DNA of 64,000 bases, taken from positions 1 through 64,000 of the forward strand of contig NZ_VITV01000017.1 in assembly GCF_007828035.1 (NCBI RefSeq). The letters are read 5' to 3'. Positions 18,022 to 25,973 of the stretch are shown here, piece after piece; position 1 is the stretch's first letter, and every line of letters begins with the position of its first letter. The position numbers were made by a program, and so were the translations under genes. Source of the DNA: Nitrospirillum amazonense (GTDB taxonomy: Bacteria; Pseudomonadota; Alphaproteobacteria; Azospirillales; Azospirillaceae). A model generated the notes under the pieces. It did no database searches. It was not told the origin of the DNA and saw only the letters and a program-made list of their open reading frames with translations.

Positions 18022-18065
18022 GTAAAATGTCAAGACTGGAGAACGAAATGGCGAAGGGGGAACGC

Positions 18066-18962
18066 ATGTCGCTGGAGGGTCGGGTTGCCATCATCACCGG
18101 AGCCGGTGGCGGCCTGGGGCGCGCCCATGCCCTATACCTGGCGGGGCAGGGCGCGCGGGTGGTCGTGAATGACCTGGCACAGGCCGCCGCCGACACGGTG
18201 GCAGCGGAGATTGCCGCGCAGGGGGGGCAGGCCATCGCCGTCGCCGCGTCGGTGACGGACGAGGCGGGGGTGGCGGCCATGGTGGCGCGGGTCATGGATA
18301 CGTGGGGCCGCATCGACATCCTGGTGAACAATGCCGGCATCCTGCGCGACAAGAGCTTCGCCAAGATGAACCTGGATGATTTCCGCCTTGTGGTGGACGT
18401 GCACCTGACCGGGGCGTTCATCTGCGCCAAGGCGGTGTGGGATATCATGCGGGTGCAGCGCTATGGCCGCATCGTCATGACCACGTCGTCATCCGGCCTG
18501 TATGGCAATTTCGGCCAGGCCAACTACGGCGCGGCCAAGATGGCGCTGGTGGGGCTGATGCAGACCCTGGCCATCGAGGGTGAGAAATACGGCATCCGGG
18601 TCAATTGCCTGGCCCCGACGGCGGCGACGCAGATGACCCACGGCGTGCTGTCGGAGAACAGCCTGGATCTGCTGGCGCCCAGCCTGGTCAGCCCCGGCCT
18701 TCTGGCGCTGACGGGCGAGAACGCGCCCACCCGCGCGATCCTCTGCGCGGGGGCCGGCCATTTCGCCACGGCCAGCATCACCCTGACGGCTGGCCGCTAC
18801 ATCGGGGCGGGCGCCGGCGCGGGCGAGAAGGTGGTCGCCAATTGGGACGGCATCTCCGACCGTAGCGACGAGATCGTGCCGGCCTATGGTTTCACCCAGG
18901 CGGAACGGGAACTGGCCAACGCCGGCATGGGCGGCGACCGGGTGATGGCGGTGCCGCGCTAG
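18066..18962 (+). CDS. SDR of the MFE-2 / (3R)-hydroxyacyl-CoA dehydrogenase type
   Basis: A 298-residue SDR beginning SLEGRVAIITGAGGGLGRAH, the signature of the dehydrogenase half of peroxisomal-type multifunctional enzyme 2. NNAGILRDKSFAKM and SSSGLYGNFGQANYGAAKMA provide the Asn, Ser, Tyr and Lys residues of the active site. It would oxidise a 3-hydroxyacyl-CoA to the 3-ketoacyl-CoA, in line with the CoA ligase upstream. The start at 18066 follows AAGGGGGAACGC; in-frame ATGs at 18027 and 18048 are alternatives. It converges with the HAL-like gene, 15 bp apart. Confidence 0.85.
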   Translation: MSLEGRVAIITGAGGGLGRAHALYLAGQGARVVVNDLAQAAADTVAAEIAAQGGQAIAVAASVTDEAGVAAMVARVMDTWGRIDILVNNAGILRDKSFAKMNLDDFRLVVDVHLTGAFICAKAVWDIMRVQRYGRIVMTTSSSGLYGNFGQANYGAAKMALVGLMQTLAIEGEKYGIRVNCLAPTAATQMTHGVLSENSLDLLAPSLVSPGLLALTGENAPTRAILCAGAGHFATASITLTAGRYIGAGAGAGEKVVANWDGISDRSDEIVPAYGFTQAERELANAGMGGDRVMAVPR

Positions 18963-18977
18963 GTGCTTATGCGCCAT

Positions 18978-20468
18978 TCACGCCGGCAGGCCGTTTCGGA
19001 TGATGTCGGCGCCGATATTGAGGTGATCGGCCAGCGGCCGATCATCGCGATAACGGCCGACGCAGGCGCGCACATGGTCGTGGATGGCGGCGGTACCGGG
19101 CGCGCGGTCCGCCGGATCAACCGCCAGGTCGTGCGCCTCGGTCGCCGCCAGCAGTTCAATTCCCAGGATGTATTCGGTGTTGTCGATGACGGCCAGCAGT
19201 TTGGTGGCCGCCGCCGTGGGATGGGCCAGGTAATCCTCCTGCAGCGCGGAGTTGATGCCGCCGTCGAGACTGGCGGGCGCGCACAGGCGGCGGTTGTCCG
19301 CCACCAGCGCGGACGCGGTGTACTGCGCGATCATGAAGCCGGTGGTGGCGCCGGGATCGCTGGCCAGGAAAGGCGGAAGGCCGCTGACCAGCGGATTGAC
19401 CAGCCGGTCGGTATGACGTTCGGAAATGGCCCCCAGGTGCGCGATGGCGATGGCCAGCGAGTCCAGGGCGATGGCCAGCGCGGGCGCCACCGCGTGCGCC
19501 TCGGACTCGACGACCGGCGCCGCCGGCGTGCCGGAGACGATGGGGTTGTCCGTGACGGATTGCAGTTCCCGGTCAATGACGGCGCAGGCGCCGTCGAAGG
19601 CGTCCCGGGCGGCACCATGCACATGCGGCACGGCCCGCAGGCTGAGCGCGTCCTGCAGGCGGGTGCCCGCGGCGCGCTCCAGGCGGCGGCTGCCCGCCAG
19701 GTAATTCCGGAGGGCGGCGCCGGTGCGGTGCAGGCCGTTCGACATCCGTATCTGCAGCACCTGGGCCTCATACGCCGACATCTGGGCGCCCAGCGCCTCC
19801 AGCGTCAGCGCCGCCACGGCGTCCGCCGCGGCCAGCAGCCGCTCGATCCGCGACAACGCGTATCCGCCCAGGCCGGTGGCGCAGGGCGAGCCGTTCACCA
19901 GGCTCAGCCCTTCCTTGGAATCAAGCACCAGGGGGGACATGCCGATGGCGTCCAGCGCCTCCCGCCCCGACAGGCGGCGTCCGTCCATATAGGCCGAGCC
20001 GGCGCCGATGAGGACCAGGCCGATATGGGCCATGTGGGTCAGATAGCCCACCGACCCGCGTGACGGCACCTCCGGTATGCAGCCCCGGGCCAGCAGCGTC
20101 AGCAGGCCCTGCACCAGGTCGGGCCGCACACCGGAGCGGCCATGCGCGAAATTGTTGATCTGGGCGGCGATGATGCCCCGCACGGCGGCCGTCTCCAGGG
20201 GCTGCCCCATGCCGCAGGCATGGCTCATGACCAGGTTGCGGGACAGGTCACGCTGTTTGGCGCGATCCACCACCGTGCTCACCAGCGCGCCCACCCCCGT
20301 GTTCACGCCATAAGCCCGGATGCCCTGCGCCACAATGGCCTCGACCACGGCATGGGCGTTCCCGATGCGGGCCCAGGCGTCTGGGGACAGCACCAGTTCG
20401 CGGCCCCGGGCGACGGCGCTGAGGTCGCGCCAGGTCAGGGGACCATTCAGCAGGACGGATGGCGTCAT
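18978..20468 (-). CDS. hutH: Histidine ammonia-lyase homologue lacking the MIO triad
   Basis: A 496-residue member of the HAL/PAL family. Tyr53 (YGVNTGVG), Asn192 (SLVNGS), QDALSLR at 272-278, QED and an ELLAA segment are recognisable. The prosthetic-group motif is not: family members read GSVG-ASG-DLAPLAHM, whereas here GSVG (138-141) runs directly into YLTHMAHIG, a three-residue gap exactly at Ala-Ser-Gly. The usual Tyr of QDPYSLR is Leu275. A classical MIO-dependent deamination is therefore unlikely. The start at 20468 follows GAGGAG, and HutC-type boxes lie upstream, so it is regulated with the hut genes. It may be a divergent lyase, an inactive homologue or an enzyme of a related pathway; the symbol denotes homology only. 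Confidence 0.8.
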   Translation of the reverse strand: MTPSVLLNGPLTWRDLSAVARGRELVLSPDAWARIGNAHAVVEAIVAQGIRAYGVNTGVGALVSTVVDRAKQRDLSRNLVMSHACGMGQPLETAAVRGIIAAQINNFAHGRSGVRPDLVQGLLTLLARGCIPEVPSRGSVGYLTHMAHIGLVLIGAGSAYMDGRRLSGREALDAIGMSPLVLDSKEGLSLVNGSPCATGLGGYALSRIERLLAAADAVAALTLEALGAQMSAYEAQVLQIRMSNGLHRTGAALRNYLAGSRRLERAAGTRLQDALSLRAVPHVHGAARDAFDGACAVIDRELQSVTDNPIVSGTPAAPVVESEAHAVAPALAIALDSLAIAIAHLGAISERHTDRLVNPLVSGLPPFLASDPGATTGFMIAQYTASALVADNRRLCAPASLDGGINSALQEDYLAHPTAAATKLLAVIDNTEYILGIELLAATEAHDLAVDPADRAPGTAAIHDHVRACVGRYRDDRPLADHLNIGADIIRNGLPA

Positions 20469-20530
20469 TGTTTGCTCCTCGGGTCCATAAGTCGCAAGAT
20501 TCATGCGGCGGACAGCGCGATCTGGCAATT

Positions 20531-20542
20531 ATGTATAGACTA
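20531..20542. promoter_or_regulatory. HutC-type operator, site 1
   Basis: ATGTATAGACTA matches the reverse complement of the perfect site at 27370 (ATGTATAGACAT) in 10 of 12 bases. It sits in the divergent region between the HAL-like gene and the TPR-sulfotransferase gene, 25 bp from site 2. Confidence 0.65.
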
Positions 20543-20555
20543 AATCGAAGCGGGA

Positions 20556-20567
20556 ATGTATAGACAA
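20556..20567. promoter_or_regulatory. HutC-type operator, site 2
   Basis: ATGTATAGACAA matches ATGTATAGACAT in 11 of 12 bases. It is spaced 25 bp from site 1 and lies 88 bp before the HAL-like start and about 140 bp before the sulfotransferase start at 20704. Confidence 0.7.
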
Positions 20568-20703
20568 TATGTGTGAACAGGCGACATCGGCAACGGAACC
20601 GGGCCCAGCTGGGACAAATGGGCCATCCCAGACGAAGCAGGAGTTGGCATCCCATGTCGGACCTTGCATATCCCCCCCATCCCGGTCCGCAGGCGAGGGC
20701 CGC

Positions 20704-22716
20704 ATGAACGGCGCTACGCCGCCCCTAGTTTCCATCGATACGGCCCTGGACCGTGCGGCCGCGCTGGTCGATCGCGCCCCGGCCCTGGCCATCGCGCAGG
20801 TCGCGGAAGTGCTCGATGCGGCGCCTGGCCACCCGCGCGCGCGGCTGATCCAGGGCCGCGCCCTCAGGCTGGCGGGGGACATCCAGGCGGCGGCGGAGGT
20901 TCTCCGTCAATTGGCCGCGGCGGAGCCGAGATCGGCCGCCACGGCCCTGGAACTGGGCCTGACGCTGCGCGACCTGGGCCAGCTTCCGGATGCCCTGACT
21001 GAAATGCGCCGCGCCGGCGCGCTTAGCCCCGACCTGGCCGCCGCCTGGCGGGCGCTGGCCGACACGCTGGCTCTCGCCGGTGAGCATGAGGAGGCGGAGC
21101 GGGCCCACCTGGCCGGCGTGAAGGCCTCCACCCGCGATCCCGTCCTGGCCCAGGCCGCCATGGCCATGATCGAGGGCCGGTTGAACGTGGCGGAGCGGGC
21201 ACTGCGGGACCGGTTGCGCGCCCATCCCACCGACGTGGCGGCCATCCGCATGATGGCGGAGCTGGCCGTGCGCCTGGGCCGGTACGATGATGCCATCACC
21301 CTGCTGCGGCGCGCGCTGGAATTGGCGCCCGCCTTCACCGCGGCCCGCGAGTTGCTGGCCCGCACGCTGCAACGGCACAACCGGCCGGCCGAGGCCCTTG
21401 CCGAGGTGGAGCATCTGCTGGCGGCCGAGCCGGACAATCCGTCGGTGCTGATGCTCAAGGCCTCGCTGCTGGTCCGCATCGGCGACCAGGACGCCGCCGC
21501 CGCCGTGTACGCCCACGTCCTGGCCCGCCATCCTCAGCAGGCCAAGGGCTGGATGAGCTACGGCCATGTCCTGAAGGCGATCGGCCGGGTGGACGACGCC
21601 ATCGCCGCTTATCGCACCGCCCTTGAGCAACAGCCCACGCTGGGCGAGGCGTGGTGGAGCCTGGCCAATCTCAAGACCTTCCGCTTTTCCGCGGACGACA
21701 CGGCGGCCATGGAACGCGGCCTGCGGGCCACGGTGGATGACGACAACCGGTTGCACCTGCATTTCGCGCTGGGCAAGGCGCTTGAAGATGCCGGAGGTGA
21801 TGACGCGGCCGCCTTCCGGGCCTATGCCGAGGGCAACCGGCTGCGCCGGGCCCAGCTCAACTACGACCCGGATGAGACCCATGACCAATGCGCCCGCATC
21901 GCCGCCATGGTCGACAGGGGATTCCTGGCCCGGGCGCGTGGCGGCTGCCAGGCGCCCGACCCCATCTTCATCGTCGGCCTGCCCCGTTCGGGTTCCACCC
22001 TGGTGGAGCAGATCCTGGCCAGCCACAGCATGGTCGAGGGCACCAGTGAACTGCCCGACATGATGGCGATCGCCGCGCGGCTCGCGTCCCCCGGCAAAGG
22101 GGCCGCTGCCGGGCGGTATCCGGAATGTCTGGATGATCTTCCCTCCGAAGCCTTGGAGGCGTTGGGCGCCGAATACATCGCGCGGACGCGGGTGCACCGG
22201 CACGAGGCCAAGCCTTTCTTCATCGACAAGATGCCTAACAACTGGATGCACGTGGCGCTGATCCGCGCCATCCTGCCCAGGGCACGGATCGTCGATGTCC
22301 GCCGGCATCCCCTGGGCGTCGGCTGGTCCGCCTACAAGCAGCATTTCGCGCGCGGCCAGGCCTTCACCTATGACCTGACGGAACTGGGGCGTTACTACGC
22401 GGATTACGCCACGCTCATGGCCCATGTGGACCGGGCGGCCCCCGGCTGCGTGCACCGTGTCATCTATGAACGGCTGGTGGCCGATACCGAAAACGAGGTC
22501 CACGCGCTGCTGGACCATCTGGGCCTGCCGTTCGAGGACGGCTGCCTGGCCTTCTGGGACAACAGGCGCACCGTGCGTACCCCCAGTTCCGAGCAGGTGC
22601 GCCAGCCCATCTTCACCGAGGGGCTGGACCACTGGCGGCGTTTCGAGCCCTGGCTGGCGCCGCTGAAAACGGCGCTGGGCACTGTGCTGCACACCTATCC
22701 GGAAGTTGAGTTGTAG
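20704..22716 (+). CDS. TPR-repeat sulfotransferase
   Basis: A 670-residue two-domain protein. About 350 residues of TPR-like helices (e.g. YDDAITLLRRALELAPAFTA) precede a sulfotransferase domain. The PAPS-binding loop GLPRSGSTLVEQILASH is near residue 425, and a 3'-phosphate-binding VDVRRHPLGVGWSAYKQHF lies near 530. Such proteins commonly neighbour TonB receptors in proteobacteria, but their acceptor is generally unknown. The ATG at 20704 is preferred (GCGAGGGCC upstream); an ATG at 20569 in frame would start inside the operator region. It is followed 101 bp later by the receptor gene, so HutC may control both. Confidence 0.82.
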   Translation: MNGATPPLVSIDTALDRAAALVDRAPALAIAQVAEVLDAAPGHPRARLIQGRALRLAGDIQAAAEVLRQLAAAEPRSAATALELGLTLRDLGQLPDALTEMRRAGALSPDLAAAWRALADTLALAGEHEEAERAHLAGVKASTRDPVLAQAAMAMIEGRLNVAERALRDRLRAHPTDVAAIRMMAELAVRLGRYDDAITLLRRALELAPAFTAARELLARTLQRHNRPAEALAEVEHLLAAEPDNPSVLMLKASLLVRIGDQDAAAAVYAHVLARHPQQAKGWMSYGHVLKAIGRVDDAIAAYRTALEQQPTLGEAWWSLANLKTFRFSADDTAAMERGLRATVDDDNRLHLHFALGKALEDAGGDDAAAFRAYAEGNRLRRAQLNYDPDETHDQCARIAAMVDRGFLARARGGCQAPDPIFIVGLPRSGSTLVEQILASHSMVEGTSELPDMMAIAARLASPGKGAAAGRYPECLDDLPSEALEALGAEYIARTRVHRHEAKPFFIDKMPNNWMHVALIRAILPRARIVDVRRHPLGVGWSAYKQHFARGQAFTYDLTELGRYYADYATLMAHVDRAAPGCVHRVIYERLVADTENEVHALLDHLGLPFEDGCLAFWDNRRTVRTPSSEQVRQPIFTEGLDHWRRFEPWLAPLKTALGTVLHTYPEVEL

Positions 22717-22817
22717 TTGCGTAAGTCAATATAAAGTAAAACAACAAAAATACCTAAGGGCGGAAGACCCACAAGAACAGGGACAGAAGCGGAACTTCAT
22801 GGGAAAGGGCGATCATA

Positions 22818-25223
22818 ATGCGAGTTAAGACCAAGCGGGCCGGCAGGCTGGTCCTGCTTCTGGCCTCCACGGCGCTGGCGCCGATATGGGGAATGCAGTC
22901 CGCCATCGCCGCCGACACCACGCCCGCCGCACCGGCGACCCCGGACTCGGCGGCGAATGAAGGCCTGATGGAAATCGTGGTGACGGCGCAGAAGCGCAGC
23001 GAGAACCTACAGAACGTGCCCATCAGCCTTCAGGCCTTGGGCACGGCCACGCTGGAACAACACCAGGTCCAGTCCTTCGACGACTACGCCAAGCAGTTGC
23101 CCAGCGTGTCTTTCCAGTCGTTCGGTCCCGGCCAGAGCCAGCTGTTCTTCCGCGGCATCTCGTCCGGTGGCGACGGCCTGCCGTTCGGCGCGCTGCCCAC
23201 CAGCGGCTTCTACCTGGACGAAATCCCCGTCACCACCATCGGCTCCCTGTTGGACGTCCATATCTATGACGTCGCCCGGGTCGAGGCGCTGTCCGGGCCG
23301 CAAGGCACGCTCTACGGCGCCAGTTCCCTGTCCGGCACCTTGCGCATCATCACCAACAAGCCCGACACGTCCAAGTTCTCGGCCGGTTATGACGTCCAGG
23401 GCACCCGCTTCGACAAGGGCAGCCTGGGCGGCACCATCGAAGGCTTCGTGAACATCCCCCTCAGCGACAGGGCGGCGGTGCGCATCGTCGGCTTTGATGA
23501 GCATGACGGCGGCTACATCGACAACACCTACCACCAGCGCACCTACCAGAGCCCCCATACCCTGGACGACGGCACGGTGGTCAACAGCCCCATCACCGTG
23601 GACAACTCGAAGTTCGTCAAAAAGAACTTCAACGATGTCGACACCTATGGCGGCCGCGTCGCCCTGGGCATCGACCTGGACGACGACTGGACGGTCACGC
23701 CCCAGGTCATCGCCCAGCACCAGCGGTCCAACGGTTCCTTCCTCTACGACCCCAAGGCGGGTGACCTGCAGGTTCACGACTATGCGCCGGAACGCAACAT
23801 CGACAAGTGGTACCAGGCGGCCCTGACGGTCGAGGGCAAGGTCTGGGATTGGGATGTGCTCTATTCCGGCGGCTATATGCAGCGGTCGATCGACACCCAC
23901 GCCGACTACAGCTATTACACCGTCGCCTACGATGCCTACCCCAACTATGGGTATTTCACCAATTCGATGGGGAAGCAGATCGATCCCACCCAATATTATT
24001 ATGGGCATCAGGATCTGACCAAGCAAAGCCACGAATTGCGCTTCAGTTCGCCCTCAACCAACCGCTGGCGGGTCACTGCCGGCCTGTTCTATCAAGAGCA
24101 GACCAACCAGTTCCAGGCGAACTATTACGCGCCGGGTTACGGGTCGTCCCAACAGGGATCGCCTGTGTATGAAGACGACATCTTCCTGACCAACGTGCAC
24201 ATCGTCGACCGCGACTACGCGGTGTTCAGCCAGGCCTCCTACGACATCCTGCCCAGCGTCACCCTGACCGGCGGTGTGCGCGGATTCATCGCCGACAACA
24301 CGCTGACCGGCTTCTCGGGCTTCGCCAGCGACGCGGCGAAGGCCGGCTGCGTGACGCCCTTCCCGTCGCTGAACAGCTGTTCCTACCTCAACAAGAAATT
24401 CAGTGACTCGGGCGAGACCCACAAGCTGAACGTAACGTGGCAGATCGATCCGGATCGCATGGTCTATGCGACATATTCCACCGGCTATCGCCCTGGCGGC
24501 AACAACCGGCGGGCGGCGGTCGAGCCCTATGGATCGGATACCCTGGACAATTACGAGCTGGGCTGGAAGACATCCTGGTTCGATCAGAAGCTGCGCTTCA
24601 ACGGCGCCGTCTATTACGAGGAATGGAACAACCTGCAGTACGCCCTGGTGGCGCTCAACTCCGGCAGCGTGACCAACATCTACAATGCCGGCGACGCCCG
24701 GGTGTACGGCGTCGAGACGGACATCACCTGGGCCGTCACCCGCAGCCTGACCCTGTCGGCATCGGGCGCCTTCAACGATGCCCGCTTGGCGACCGACTTC
24801 TGCGCCATCGGCGCCAACAGCAACCCGGACTGCGCCTCCGGCATCATCGCGGCGCCGAAGGGCACGCGGTTGCCGGTACAGCCCCGGATCAAATTCAACA
24901 CGACGGCCCGCTATGAATTCCTGCTGGGGGAGGTGGACAGCTTCGTCCAGGGAAGTGTGAACCACCAGACCAGCACGCGCAGCTTCCTGGGAACCACGGC
25001 GAATGACCTGGTCGGCGACAGTCCCGGCTTCACCACCGTGGACATCTCCATGGGCGGCAAGATCGGCAACACCAGTGCCGAGTTCTATGTCCAGAACCTG
25101 TTCGACGAACGCGGGGGGCTGACCCGGAACACCTTCTCCGCCCCCGAAATCTCCGGCCAGTACGCGCGCATCTATCCGACGAAGCCGCGACTGTTCGGCG
25201 TCAAGTTCGGTCAGAAGTTCTGA
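22818..25223 (+). CDS. TonB-dependent receptor in the hut region
   Basis: An 801-residue receptor. The N-terminal signal (RLVLLLASTALAPIWGMQSA) is followed by LMEIVVTAQKRSENLQNVPI, then the plug motif VARVEALSGPQGTLYGASSL. The barrel ends in PRLFGVKFGQKF with the terminal Phe expected for outer-membrane insertion. It lies downstream of the sulfotransferase and 40 bp before the convergent hutC. The position suggests uptake of histidine, an imidazole compound or a histidine-rich peptide; this is inferred from context only. Confidence 0.86.
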   Translation: MRVKTKRAGRLVLLLASTALAPIWGMQSAIAADTTPAAPATPDSAANEGLMEIVVTAQKRSENLQNVPISLQALGTATLEQHQVQSFDDYAKQLPSVSFQSFGPGQSQLFFRGISSGGDGLPFGALPTSGFYLDEIPVTTIGSLLDVHIYDVARVEALSGPQGTLYGASSLSGTLRIITNKPDTSKFSAGYDVQGTRFDKGSLGGTIEGFVNIPLSDRAAVRIVGFDEHDGGYIDNTYHQRTYQSPHTLDDGTVVNSPITVDNSKFVKKNFNDVDTYGGRVALGIDLDDDWTVTPQVIAQHQRSNGSFLYDPKAGDLQVHDYAPERNIDKWYQAALTVEGKVWDWDVLYSGGYMQRSIDTHADYSYYTVAYDAYPNYGYFTNSMGKQIDPTQYYYGHQDLTKQSHELRFSSPSTNRWRVTAGLFYQEQTNQFQANYYAPGYGSSQQGSPVYEDDIFLTNVHIVDRDYAVFSQASYDILPSVTLTGGVRGFIADNTLTGFSGFASDAAKAGCVTPFPSLNSCSYLNKKFSDSGETHKLNVTWQIDPDRMVYATYSTGYRPGGNNRRAAVEPYGSDTLDNYELGWKTSWFDQKLRFNGAVYYEEWNNLQYALVALNSGSVTNIYNAGDARVYGVETDITWAVTRSLTLSASGAFNDARLATDFCAIGANSNPDCASGIIAAPKGTRLPVQPRIKFNTTARYEFLLGEVDSFVQGSVNHQTSTRSFLGTTANDLVGDSPGFTTVDISMGGKIGNTSAEFYVQNLFDERGGLTRNTFSAPEISGQYARIYPTKPRLFGVKFGQKF

Positions 25224-25232
25224 TGTCCCGTC

Positions 25233-25262
25233 CGGCCTGCGGCCCCGAAGGGCCGCAGGCCG
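25233..25262. terminator. Strong stem-loop between convergent TonB receptor and hutC
   Basis: GGCCTGCGGCCC at 25234-25245 pairs perfectly with GGGCCGCAGGCC at 25250-25261; one extra C-G pair closes the stem, and the loop is CGAA. No T-run follows on either strand, so it may act as a bidirectional barrier rather than a canonical intrinsic terminator. Confidence 0.65.
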
Positions 25263-25973
25263 TCACGGACGGCTGCTGCCGAACCGGGCGACCAGATGAT
25301 AGGCCGTGCCCAGGAAATACTGACGCACGGCCGTGATCCGTTCCGAACTGCGCCAGGTCTGCCGTTCCACCAGCAGGCAGGCCGTGCCGGCCGGCGTCTT
25401 GAGAAGACGCGCGATCTCCGCATCCGCGGGAACGGCGGAGATGCGGGTTTCCGCCTCCGTCCACGGCACATGCCGCAGCAGCCAGGTTCCGGGCGGTTCC
25501 TTCTCAAGGTCCGCCTCGGCGATTGCCGGTACGGCGGCCAGGCTGACCAGGCGGCGTTCCACCGCGAGGGGCGCGCCGTCGGCGAAATGCAGGCCGTCCA
25601 GCTGCAGCAGCCGGCGACCGCCGGCCAGCAACTCTTCCTCGGCGTTTCCCCGGGCGGCGGCCCGCAGCTTCCGCACCAGCAGCTGATAGCCGTAGACATG
25701 GCCGCGTTTGGCCACCTCGACCGGCAGGTCGGGGACGTCCAGGATCATGGAATGGGCATGCGGGCGGCCCACGAAGGAGCCGGCGCCCTTGCGCCGTTCG
25801 ATAAGGCCCGCCGCGGCCAAGGCGGACAGCGCCTTGTTGACCGTCATGCGCGAGCATTGATAGGTCTGCATCAGCTCATGCTCGACGGGGAGCCGGTCTT
25901 CCGGTGCCAGCTTCCCCGACAGGATGGCCGACTCTATGTCCGTTCGAATGCGCTCATGCAGGGAAAGCGTCAC
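25263..25973 (-). CDS. hutC: Histidine-utilisation repressor HutC (GntR/HutC family)
   Basis: A 236-residue GntR-family protein. The winged HTH reads LHERIRTDIESAILSGKLAP and SRMTVNKALSALAAAGLIER. A UTRA ligand-binding domain follows (about residues 90-230, with QYFLGTAYHLVARFG near the end). HutC represses hut genes and is released by urocanate. The start is a GTG at 25973 overlapping the hutF stop by 4 bp (GTGA), so hutF-hutC is one transcript. That transcript starts beside an ATGTCTATACAT box, implying autoregulation. Confidence 0.92.
   Translation of the reverse strand: MTLSLHERIRTDIESAILSGKLAPEDRLPVEHELMQTYQCSRMTVNKALSALAAAGLIERRKGAGSFVGRPHAHSMILDVPDLPVEVAKRGHVYGYQLLVRKLRAAARGNAEEELLAGGRRLLQLDGLHFADGAPLAVERRLVSLAAVPAIAEADLEKEPPGTWLLRHVPWTEAETRISAVPADAEIARLLKTPAGTACLLVERQTWRSSERITAVRQYFLGTAYHLVARFGSSRP

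Noticed and set aside
20725-22692. 655-codon minus-strand open frame inside the TPR-sulfotransferase gene
   Set aside because: Antisense of a clear gene; composition follows the codon bias of the other strand.
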